NCBI GenBank assembly: GCA_001247695.2
Contig: LGRX02035087.1
Location: 1 to 64,000, forward strand
From: Cymbomonas tetramitiformis
Taxonomy: Eukaryota > Chlorophyta > Pyramimonadophyceae > Pyramimonadales > Pyramimonadaceae
DNA: 64,000 nt
Reading direction: 5' to 3'
This document shows, one piece after another, positions 35,870-45,329 of this stretch; the stretch's first letter is position 1; every line of letters begins with the position of its first letter. Under the pieces are notes generated by a model. That model was not told the DNA's origin and did not search any database. It worked only from the letters and a program-made list of their open reading frames with translations. Position numbers and translations under genes: made by a program.

Positions 35870-36488
35870 TGTCAGGGTCATGACCGATGACATATGTGTC
35901 ATACATGTCATACCATACAGGATCATGACCGATGACATATGTGTCATACATGTCATTCGTGTCATACCTGTCAGACATGTCATACCATGTCATGTCATGT
36001 CATGTCGAGCCATGTCATATATTATAATGACAGTCGTCAGTACGGTCGACTATGACTGTACATGTCGCCAGATGATAAGTCACATCATCTGTCATTATTC
36101 AAGGAAAGACTTGAATGACTCTGTCATCGAGAGTTCGTACGTCGAACTCGAAGATGGCAAAGCAAGATACATCTTGAAGTAACAAACAAGAACCATCTTT
36201 GCTTTAAGCATGTGCGGAACACGCATGCGCAGTATGAACGAACTATTCGTTCTAACGATACTGGTCGTTCAACCAACGTCTCGGGTTCACAACCCAATGG
36301 CGGTACCATCTATGCGATGGGAGACGTATGGTATAGATGAGCGAAGCGTTGGGCTTCAGCAGTATCTTCACACAGAAGTTCTGCACCTCATCCCGCTATT
36401 ATCTGACGCTTGTGTTTGCCGTTCTACAACACAGCGCATACTTGTATTTTGTATGATATATTGAGGGCTTGTTTATCTAGCCCTAACA
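35870..36488 (+). repeat. 3' LTR of element A
   Basis: 619 bp, TGTCAGGG to CCCTAACA. Followed by GTTCG (36489-36493), which also occurs immediately left of X (9861-9865). Confidence 0.9.
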
Positions 36489-36493
36489 GTTCG

Positions 36494-36608
36494 TAACAGC
36501 CGGTGATCTAGCCGTCGGCGTGTTGTGAACCGCGTCAGTGAGCCTCAGCGAGGCGTCGATGTCGGAGTCCCTCGTGAGGGACCGTTTTGCTCTAGTGTGA
36601 ACTACCAT
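36494..36608 (-). pseudogene. gag: Gag of element F, N-terminal portion
   Basis: Starts at ATG 36608 with MVVHTRAKRSLTRDSD, which lines up with the start of the C gag (MVTTTNRMTRSRVR). Reading to 36494 and continuing at 9865 through a single GTTCG copy gives an unbroken frame (..AVTN|PDPASNTD..). A longer open frame from 36857 exists but the start shared with C favours 36608. Confidence 0.75.
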
Positions 36609-37009
36609 AACTCTGAAAGCCTGATGGGAGATGGTACGCTGGGGCGCGTCCGGGTAATGTCGTGGGGAAAATGCGACGCCACAGTCACGGAAAGAGCGGT
36701 AGAGCCATGCGAGCGAGGGGCACTGGAAGACGTCGTCGAGGTCGAAGGTGCTTAAGCCACCAACAGCCCAAAAATCGGTAGCAAGCGGGATCAGGGCAAG
36801 CGTAATACCGTAAATGAACATTGCGCCAACGAAGCCCGGTCCAGGTCGAATCCCCATAGCGGCGGCTCAAAGACGCACTTACAAACTGCTCATCTCAAAT
36901 TTCCCACTCGTACCCAAACGCGCCGTCGCGCACCACCTCTCAAAGCGGCTGTTTTAGCCAATCATGGCCAAATAAGCTGTGGAATATAGCGTGGAATGGG
37001 TCCACGACC
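36609..37009 (-). promoter_or_regulatory. 5' leader of element F
   Basis: Between the 5' LTR and the gag start. Open over part of its length, but no domain is recognised. Confidence 0.6.
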
Positions 37010-37269
37010 TACTGGAATATCCCGGTTCAAGATATCAGACAGTTAGTGAACCAATATAGATAAAACTCTCATAGGAAATAAACCCTAAGCTAGATATACC
37101 CGGAACGGTCACGGAATCGGAACGGTCTCGAGTCTAGCTACCCGTGACACTCGGTGTGTCACAGCACAGGCTTACGGATCAGTCAGGGTCCAGTGTTGGC
37201 TACCTAGGAATCTGTCATAGGGGCCTGCACCGGGACTCCCGGTCAGGGCTGCCTATACAGATTTCAGCA
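37010..37269 (-). repeat. 5' LTR of element F
   Basis: 260 bp, matching 7084-7343. It is followed on the right by TTTTT, as is found to the left of the other copy. Confidence 0.85.
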
Positions 37270-37473
37270 TTTTTCATTCCCGCTGAAATCGATACAAATC
37301 GATCTTTTGGACGCTACCACTGTGATCCCCACCTTCTAAAACCCTTAAGTCCTAGAGGACATGCGTAACCGCGTGGTACCAACTCACCTCAATCGTGCAT
37401 TTCACCAATTATTCTTTTGAGCCGCTCCGGCGGCCATTGCGAGAATTTGGTCTCCAAACTTGGAACGCATAAC

Positions 37474-37518
37474 TATCACCCAAATATTGCGCAAGTACTG
37501 TGCAATATTTGGGTGATA
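37474..37518. repeat. Perfect 17-bp inverted repeat (hairpin)
   Basis: TATCACCCAAATATTGC at 37474-37490 and its exact reverse complement at 37502-37518, separated by 11 nt. It could form a strong RNA or DNA hairpin. It lies in otherwise unassigned DNA (37275-38098). Confidence 0.85.
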
Positions 37519-38098
37519 TGCCTTGTGTTGTGTCGGTTTCACGCTCACAACGCAACGTGAATTCGTTTGCGTTTTCCATCCGGATACGAGGGACTTGAAA
37601 TAACCCAACCTGCCTTGTTCATCTTCGCGGAACGCGTGATGCAACGCACATTGGGTGACTTCAAGAGTTGTTTCTACTTCGCAAAGCATCAAAGAATACA
37701 ATATATCCTTTCACAGGCCCAGAATGTTCAGGACACGCAAGCGCAAAAATCATCCAGATTTCCAAGGCTAGGGTTTCCCTCAGGCCTGAGCGTTGACCAT
37801 TTCCCCAGGAAGGTCAACGCCCGTAGCGGTTGATCCAAGCGTCGAAATCCTTTTCCGAGACCTGTTTTTCAGGGTGCCGCGCCCCACTTTATATCCTTAG
37901 CCGCGAGGAAATCTTCATTTGAGAAAGTTGACATCGACCTCGGTTTCCTATACAGTGTATTTTGGACTAACTCGGTCATTGAGCACATAAGGAATTAACA
38001 AGTCACGCACTGCGGAATACATTGTATTCGAATCGGTAAAATATCAACAACCCCATTCAGCAAAAGAGCACTTCAATAAAAGTCGATAACTGTCACTG

Positions 38099-38165
38099 CG
38101 GAGTAGGTTGGATTCGAACCAACGCGCGTTAGTCCGTTGATAACGGAACTCGCGGAATCCACCCC
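38099..38165 (-). tRNA. tRNA-like sequence lacking a normal D arm
   Basis: The minus strand gives a full 7-bp acceptor stem (GGGGTGG with CTACTCC, two G-U pairs), a perfect T arm GTTGG-TTCGAAT-CCAAC and a small stem-loop with loop TTATCAA. Only 67 nt, with no recognisable D arm. It may be a decayed tRNA or a tRNA-derived repeat. Confidence 0.35.
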
Positions 38166-38639
38166 CTCACGCCGAGCTAGTATTCAGGATGCTATCGAGC
38201 TGGGAGCACCGCGCAATGGCGCTCACACGAGACTGCTCACCTCAACACAGGGTGCTCGCTGTGATAAATGAAAGCAAATAAAATATGCCAAAAACAAAAA
38301 AGCACAGCAAAAAGGCATACGTGTGCTGCCGTGGCGGGGTTGCTTCAGTTCCAAAATTGCTTTTTGCCTCAGAGCCTTACTGAGTGTATCGGTAACTTAT
38401 TTGAAGAGGTCAACCGAACGGAGAAATCGTCAACGGACGGGAGAAATCGCAGATCGATTTAAGATCCTTCGACGATTACTGGATACTCTGTTTATTTTAA
38501 TTGTCACTCTTTAGGTGTCACTCTGTTTCACTATACGTGACACGGGTGACACAGTCGGGGGGTGTCACTAATACTGCCCATCGCATCGCATGTGTCACGC
38601 GTTCGCGATTTTTTAATCGTATTTTTCGATACGGTATTC

Positions 38640-39310
38640 CCGATCGAATTTCAATTCCATGTGCTGTCCGTACGGGAAACCGTACGCTGTCCATACGGTT
38701 TTTATGTTTTTATTTTCCATGAGGTCAGCTTTTTTTTTGCGTCCATGCGTGTAAAAAAACCGTCCATGGGACATGAATCATACGGACAGTCAAGGCTGAC
38801 TCGGATGGACAGCGTATGGAATGCTAACTGACGTTTCCACGCGTGTGGACAGTTTTCAACAAAAAAACGTACAAACACTACAAAGTCGTACGAAAACACG
38901 TAATTCACCGTGTGCTTTTGCTATCCATCCATGCGGACTGTTCAAAATGTGTTGATATTTCCAACCACATGGACAAACCGTCCATGGGACATGCAGACGT
39001 ACGAAAATGTGCCAATTCATACGAAAATTCGTACGAAACCCACATGGACAGCTAACTGACGTTTCCACGCGTGTGGACAACCGCTCTCATGGAACCGTAT
39101 GGACTAGAATGCTTGCGGCATCCACACGGACAACACATAGCGTTCATCCTTAATCTAACGTGTGTACGACGAGTTTACAACCTTGACGTAAGTGTCGGTG
39201 CATGCGCGCAGATGTGACATGGAACGTATGAACATCGTTGTCCATACGCTAGAAACCTAAGCCGAGCGTACGAACGCCGTACGGACGCCGTACGGATAAC
39301 GTACGAACTA
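38640..39310. repeat. Region dense in GTCCATACG/CGTATGGAC words
   Basis: About twenty variants of GTCC-A-[TC]-[AG]-CG occur in both orientations, for example near 38668, 38690, 38742, 38779, 38841, 39067 and 39285. A direct repeat of about 27 bp (CTAACTGACGTTTCC..) lies at about 38823 and 39053. The ORFs here are not supported. The same vocabulary recurs at 60570-61400. Confidence 0.75.
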
Positions 39311-39326
39311 CAAAATGTCATTCGGT

Positions 39327-39513
39327 ACGCTGGCGCGGTACGCTGGCGCGGTATGCGGGCGCGGTACGCGGGCGCGGTACGCGGGCGCGGTACGCTGGCG
39401 CGGTACGCGGGCGCGGTACGCGGGCGCGGTACGCTGGCGCGGTACGCTGGCGCGGTACGCTGGCGCGGTACGCTGGCGCGGGGGTACGCTGGCGCGGGGG
39501 TACGCTGGCGCGG
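39327..39513. repeat. 13-bp minisatellite
   Basis: About 14 tandem units of ACGCTGGCGCGGT with ACGCGGGCGCGGT variants; the last units carry extra Gs. The open frames on both strands are a consequence of the repeat. Confidence 0.95.
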
Positions 39514-39629
39514 TCGAAGTGGCCGAGCTTCTCATTATACATCGACCTCCTGAAAAGTAAATTCTCTTCACAACGAAACAAGGCGCGGTATATCCATATC
39601 CCGGATATGTGATAATTGTATCGATATAT

Positions 39630-40150
39630 GGCTACTGCCCAAAATCACGGTCCTGTCACAAGGACCGAAGTGATTTGGGGCTATCTGCCGCGTTTTTTCG
39701 ATATAGTTGATATTTGAGTGTTTTGACACCATATTTGGGTGTCCAAGAATTTATTCCGAACCTCTTTTGGGTGCTATACTCGATATGGGCATGTGCTTGA
39801 GAGGAATGAAACGCGGGGGTAGTACCGACGAAAATTAAATAAAAATGCCGGTCCTTTCACAAGGACCGGAGTGCCCGAAGCCGCGTACACCTACTAGATG
39901 GCTTCCAAATGCATCTAGCAATTAAACATATCATGTTTAATACCCAATAGTGCCCTCTCATATGTACCACCTCATAGATAGCCATAATACTTCCGCAGTC
40001 ATGGCTCACAATAGCATGCACTCACGGAATTTCGGATCATATGCAAATTAGGACCTTAAAAATCTGTCAACCCATAATTTCTAGAGTACATACAATGCAC
40101 AATACTGCCAGTTATGGTGATGCTAATAGCTCAAAAAATCAATTGATATG
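39630..40150 (+). mobile_element. Partial second copy of the GGCTACT inverted-repeat element
   Basis: Starts GGCTACTGCCC and is collinear with 23242-23750, including two GGTCC..GGACC hairpins (about 39648, 39850). Similarity fades after about 40150 and no matching right end was found. Confidence 0.65.
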
Positions 40151-41302
40151 TATATATGAACACTAATACAATGTGCTAGCAGCCATAAGTGAATAATGCA
40201 GATGCTATTCGACAACATTCTTCAAGCCTATCATCAAAAACCCATGTATGGGCTGCAACAGAAATTGTCGATACATATTCATGAAGGGGGTGACTTTGTG
40301 TCACTGACAGTCGCCCCCCTTTCTGCGTCACCCCTCACTGTGAATGCCACATGCAGTTTGGCACGTGCTCTCCGACCGACAGTCCGACACTCAAAACCCT
40401 AAGTAGTTTTGTCATCGAATATCAAATTGTCTTAGCCGTTTTACCCGTTCCTGACTGTCTCCGGAAGCTGTGAATATATATCTTAACTATATATATATAT
40501 ATATTAACTATATATATATATATATCACACTCTTCGTGACATATCCTTCGGCGGGCGCGGGCGTCAAACGTCGTCAGCCTGTCATAATATAATCGTCTAT
40601 ATTTAGATTGCGAAGCCCGCAATGCCCCAAAGCGCACATATAAATGAAAGTTGGTGACACCGTCATCAAAGACGCCTATATGGGCTGCAACATAAACGTT
40701 ATACACACCAATGGCGCGACGCGCAATGCTATGCCAACTCTTTCAAAATCGGTCATCACCTTCAAAACTTAACATTCGAAATTGGAAACTCACATCTGAA
40801 ATCAGCGGTTGGAAAAAGTGAAATAATCTGAGTATAAATTCAGTGGTGGGAAGACTGTATAGTGAAATAATCTGAGTAAAAATGCAGTAGTGGGAAGACT
40901 GTATAATTTGTATCTTGGATGGGAAAACCTAAAATACTGGTTTATATTATAGATTAATCTTGCGCAAACGATTTATACCTTCCGCATATCAAGTGCAGTC
41001 GAGAAGCGGAAAACAGGCTGGGGATCGGCGGTAGAGTTCAAAGTAATTTGACTAAATGGACGACGATAAAGGGCAAGGGTGGACAATATTGGAGCGAGGT
41101 TTGACAATGTTGTGGAGTGCCCGCGCTCGTGGATAGCTAATGAACTGTCGATCTTTGAGTTAGTAGGGGATCGACGGAAGACAAGTTAGATGTGACAATG
41201 ACATAATGACACGTCGGCGAGCTGTCAACCCTTGCCTGGGTTGACATCTACCTCTTGTCACTCAACGCTCGCACTCTCTCTCTTTCTGCATATTTGTTAT
41301 TA
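40151..41302. other. No gene recognised; TA microsatellite
   Basis: A TA dinucleotide run lies at about 40486-40525. A direct repeat (AGTGAAATAATCTGAGTA) occurs at about 40818 and 40861. No supported ORF. Confidence 0.5.
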
Positions 41303-41825
41303 GAGAGGTTCCGCAAAAAAGGCATATTTCATTTTCCGAGACCAAAAAACGGTGCCACGTCGGATTTCGTGTTGAGTCACTTCTTGGGTCCTGGCGTAAT
41401 TCCAAAATGACGCAAGGGAATCTTTCAGTCCCGCAAAAAACGCGAAATCCATTTTTCGTGTGAAACAGTCCGCAGTCGCAGGGTCAATTCTCCGCAGTCT
41501 TTTGAGTTTGCACTGCACTGCAGCAGCATGCCGATGTGCACACGAGAGCGAGACCCCACACGCAAAGACCAACGAGCATCTTTTGGGAGCCAGAATCCGT
41601 CACATGTATGAAGCGCACGCGTGATTTTCATGGGTTTCCATCCGAATTCGGGAGCGAGTTCCCGAATTCGGACGATTTACAGTGTTAAGAAAAAACGGAG
41701 CCCTCCGTGTTAATTTTCATTTCACGTGTAGGAATCTTTCCAGAATTCGGAGCAAAATTACGCCAACGTCCAACGTGTCTCGTAAAAAGGTCCACGTCAC
41801 CCGAATTCGGTCTGCGGAACCTCTC
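41303..41825. mobile_element. 523-bp MITE-like element with TA flanks
   Basis: Starts GAGAGGTTCCGCA and ends with the exact reverse complement. TA flanks both sides (41301-41302, 41826-41827). It contains an internal near-duplicate of its start (CCGCAAAAAACGCG at about 41432). No ORF is supported. Mariner-like by its TA target only. Confidence 0.6.
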
Positions 41826-41827
41826 TA

Positions 41828-43300
41828 GTACCTCTCCTCTTTCGCCAACCCGGATTCTAATGCTAACCACCATTTGGAGCCACCGATAGCAAACTTGATA
41901 TTCATGTATATATAACAAACTACTCCGAGCTCATCCGCTTTAGAGCAGATGTGCACCCGATATCCTGAAGACGCAATGCATATGACTTGGGTGTATCCAA
42001 TGTGTCGGTATGCGCTCGAAAACTATTAGCATTTGCTAACGATGATAACACGGATCTTACACTACATATATATCCCATGTTGGTGACGGATGATTGGGGT
42101 ACAGCTGCACCCGAAGGATAATGCAACCACCTCGACCACTGCAGATGCCAAGCAAAGCAAAATGCAGAGTGTAAGGTGGGTGACCTGGGGGTTTTGCCAA
42201 GAGGCGGAACGCCGCACCCAACTGCTGGTCGGCATGCAACACTCGGCTCATCGTTGTCTACGTACGCATCGGTGTCGTAGCGATCAAGTCTACGACCGTT
42301 GATCATACACCAGCGGAGATCGGCATAAACTTCTCAAGGAAGCCGGGGAACTCAATCGTGCCGTGAACATCGTTACACCTGCGGAGCGTACGGCGCATCG
42401 GCTCGCACCGCCGTAGTCCCGCCAAGCAGGTCAGCAAGTTACACGATGCGCACTGACAAGGGATTGTGCTCCGCGGCAAGGGTATAGACTAATAGAGGGG
42501 ATGGCACGTTCAGTGTGTAACGCGGCGCCCAAAGGACGCCACCAATGGCTAAGCCGTCCATTTCAACCAAAACCCGAAATCTCGATTCGCCCCCGTCATA
42601 TCCGTCGAACTTTCGCTTTTAGATTGCTTTTGTTTTCAGAATTGTGTTATTCCGTAGTTGAAAATGGGCAAACGAGAGTGGATATTTATGCTGCTGGATA
42701 CTGGCATATCCGACAGCACATATGAAAACTTACAACGAGCTGCTTTCACTATGGTATATTTAGTTTTTGCCAAGGCGTTCTTTCTATTTCAAGCATAATG
42801 CCGCGCTTTGTTTTGTGAAGCTTTGAAGGTTAATTGTCCTAGTGTAGATCTTAAAAACCATGACTAATCACTTGATTACACGCCTTTATAGACTAATCAA
42901 ATCATGAGTTCACCACCCTTATTTTAATCAAATTATGATTTAACCACCAGGTATTCTAATCAAATCATGAATACACCACCCTTTATTCTAATGAAATTTC
43001 CGTATTCATGAAGAGCCTAGCGGCAAGCTTTTGAGCTTAGATCTTGGGGTATGGCATGAGGTGCAAAATGCAGAACTCATGGCAAAAGTGCTGTTACTTT
43101 ATCTTCGTGCATTGTATGTGGTTTGATATTTGGATTGCGAGGCTTGATTTCGATGTCTTGAACCTCATCAAAATTCTTGCGAAAGCCCGAGGGTCTGAAA
43201 AATCTGGAAATGCGGTCAGTGCTCATAGCGCGCAGATTTAAGCCTGTGAAGAGCCAAACCCAATCAGTGAGTCAAAAATAAAACGAGTTTCTAACTTTGC
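41828..43300. other. No gene recognised; 32-bp tandem repeat
   Basis: About four units with period 32 containing AATCAAATCATGA..CACCACC lie at about 42865-43005. Open frames elsewhere have no recognisable features. Confidence 0.5.
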
Positions 43301-43990
43301 TCTGCCAGTATCTGAGAGTCGGCTTATGCAGGAGGGGTGTTTGTTTTCTGAAACGTTATTTCTACTCCTGGGGTTGCTCCTCCCAATCTATACCCACTCT
43401 GCTGACGGTGGAGAAAGCGAAGCTTCTTTGAGATGTGAAAACTATGATAAACTCCTGCTTCGATGCCATGTAGCAGTTTATACCTAATAATAGGGGCCAT
43501 CCCAACTGTGCAGCTCCTGCACAATTCGAGTCCTTGTAACAGTGTAGTAGCCATCCTATCTGCTCACTAGGATGAACGTCTTACGGCTCTGAGAAAGCAA
43601 GGGTAAGATAGTACAATAGATTGTGAGATTCGCAAGCAAAACAGGATGTGGAATACACAATTTTGTTCCCCAAAGGAAATGCAAACCTAGCTGCCTCCCG
43701 TACCCAGCTTTGCATTCCTGAAACACATCCAGCAACATATTGTCATGGGTCTCACCTTGTAAGCTCGGTCTTCCTTTGATCTGCGTGTTAAGCACTGATA
43801 CTCGAAACCCCACAACGCTTCTTAGGGCCATCGCAGCAGTTTCCCAGATATTTACGAAACAAACGCTGTTTCACAAACTTGCAAGGGACACGTGCTCATT
43901 TGAAAGAGAATAACCATGGCGGAGCAACAATCTGAGGGCTGTCCTTCGGTACATATGATCCATGTGATGTAGTATCGAGATACAAGAGGA

Positions 43991-44233
43991 TCAGTCCAGT
44001 GATAGCATTGGGTTTGCACCTTTGAAGTGGCGGAGAGCAAAGAAGGCACCGACGAGGCAGATTAATAAGATTCCGAAGCCAACAAGGCCTGCACAAGACT
44101 CAGCCCGTCCAACTTTCAGGAAGTATACTTTTTCGGGTTGCACATGGGGTTTTTGCGGCGGTCCCCGAGCTGTTAGGGCCTTGGTCTCCACTTCCCCAGG
44201 AGACCCTATGGCAACACGGCGCGTCGTCAGCAT
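43991..44233 (-). CDS. Transmembrane exon of the LRR gene
   Basis: The frame includes GLVGFGILLICLVGAFFAL followed by RHFK, a textbook single membrane span with a basic stop-transfer. It lies downstream of the proline-rich exon on the same strand, so it is probably the membrane anchor of that protein. The true exon edges are not fixed. No kinase domain was seen further downstream (43300-43990). Confidence 0.55.
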   Translation of the reverse strand: MLTTRRVAIGSPGEVETKALTARGPPQKPHVQPEKVYFLKVGRAESCAGLVGFGILLICLVGAFFALRHFKGANPMLSLD

Positions 44234-44236
44234 TCT

Positions 44237-44620
44237 TCAGACGTGCAAAATTGCTGAGGGCACCAGAGGAAGCTGACCTGCGATGAGCGGCATCTTATCT
44301 TCCGCATCATCGGTCCCCGATTCTGCCGTTGGGGGAAGATCGGGTGGTGCAGGAGCAACGAACGGAGGTGGGGATAGAGGTGAGGAGGGGGAAGGTGGCG
44401 GAGACCGAGGCGGCAGCGGAGGCTCGGGACTCAGTGGTGGGGAAGGTAGACACGGAGGAGACTGAGGACAAGAAGGAGGGGAGGGAGAGGAAATAAGGGA
44501 CGGAGGGGGTAACATGGGTGGTGGAGACGGAATATCTGGAGGTGGGGACGGCGGGCAGGGAGGCGAGTTACAAGGGGACCCGAGTTGTGTGCCGGAAGTG
44601 CCTCCCTCACAGCCTCCCAT
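44237..44620 (-). CDS. SPPP-rich exon of the LRR gene
   Basis: Rich in SPPP, PPSPP and PPP, like the extensin or pherophorin type linkers of green algal and plant surface proteins, where prolines are hydroxylated and glycosylated. Likely a stalk between the LRR ectodomain and the membrane. Splice borders are uncertain. Confidence 0.55.
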   Translation of the reverse strand: MGGCEGGTSGTQLGSPCNSPPCPPSPPPDIPSPPPMLPPPSLISSPSPPSCPQSPPCLPSPPLSPEPPLPPRSPPPSPSSPLSPPPFVAPAPPDLPPTAESGTDDAEDKMPLIAGQLPLVPSAILHV

Positions 44621-45329
44621 CGCTTCTTGAATTTCCGGGAGGATCGATGTTCCACAGAGATCGATGTTGTTCCAAATACAACTGCACCCTACACCCTCCC
44701 TGACCGGTTAGCCAAAGCAGGGGGAAATTTCAAGATGCAAAGCAGCGGCGAGCCAAAAAGAGTTCTTCTGGGCAGACATGTGCGTGTATCCACGTCGAAG
44801 GTAGACACGGAGGAGACTGAGTCTCCTCTCAACTGCCGGGGATTTGGCAGGACGCCTTGTATCGGAATATTTGCCATTATCAAAGAGCTGCCAGATTAGG
44901 CAGCTGACATAATATAGATATTCCCGCAAGGTCGTTTGAAAAATTTCCGGATGCATCCTGGGCGTCATGACTGCAACCTGCGGTCTGACTTGGGCCATGC
45001 GCAACGGCGGCGTGAAGAAAATGATATCATCCTATGCAGAACCTTCCTCCAGATTCTCCCTTGCACGTTCGCCGAAAGGAAAAGGATTCCTACCGTATTA
45101 TTATGCTGAGGACTTACAGCTATTTTCGGTCAAACAGAGACTCCATCTCAACTATCCGTGAAATTTGCAATTATGGGTGACGCTGTCTGAAATGATTATC
45201 CATTTCCAAAAATGGCACATTATGAGTTGGCCCAGCATGCAAAATCGCGCATCTTTGACACCAACGTAATGGAAAATGTAACACGCTGCTGCGAGGTTGT
45301 CGCTATTATGCTTATTGCCAGGAACTCAC

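Larger units (their letters stand above)
10813..36488 (+). mobile_element. Ty3/chromovirus element A (nest host)
   Basis: Bounded by near-identical LTRs at 10813-11458 and 35870-36488 (TGTCAGGG to CCCTAACA). Between them: a long leader, gag, protease, RT, RNase H, integrase with chromodomain, a 3' untranslated region, and a polypurine tract (AAGAGGGGAGATC) directly before the 3' LTR. The leader carries four later insertions: B (12146-22139), an inverted-repeat element (23242-24312), C (24491-27814) and a mariner-type MITE (28354-28902). Net length without them is about 10.7 kb. The immediate flanks of A do not form a TSD (ACTTC versus GTTCG); the right flank pairs instead with the far end of X at 9861-9865. 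Confidence 0.9.
7084..37269 (-). mobile_element. Gag-only LTR retrotransposon F, split by a 26.6-kb insertion
   Basis: Read on the minus strand: 5' LTR 37010-37269, leader, gag start at 36608, interruption at 36488/9866, remaining gag, 3' LTR 7084-7343. Both LTRs are 260 bp and differ at about 8 positions. A purine-rich tract lies just inside the 3' LTR at about 7344-7355. The flanks are TTTTT on both sides (7079-7083, 37270-37274), consistent with a 5-bp target duplication but weak because it is a homopolymer. Without the insertion the element is about 3.56 kb with one gag gene and no pol. It is the outermost and, by LTR divergence (about 3 percent), the oldest layer of the nest. Confidence 0.85.

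Noticed and set aside
10813..36493. A simple TSD for element A at its own two LTR borders
   Set aside because: ACTTC on the left and GTTCG on the right do not match; the right copy pairs with 9861-9865 instead.
36483..36857. 124-residue minus-strand frame as a host membrane protein cut by the LTR
   Set aside because: It continues in frame across the insertion into the F gag, and its MVVHTRAKRS segment matches the start of the C gag, so it is element F.
39308..39581. Long open frames on both strands (RYAGAV.. and RQRTAPAYRA.. repeats)
   Set aside because: They follow from the 13-bp minisatellite, which lacks stops in several frames. No start context and no domain.
41920..42306. 128-residue minus-strand frame
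   Set aside because: No domain, composition like random sequence, and the overlapping frames are similarly open.
43300..43990. Kinase domain downstream of the LRR transmembrane exon
   Set aside because: No glycine loop, VAVK, HRD or DFG motif was found in any minus-strand frame here.
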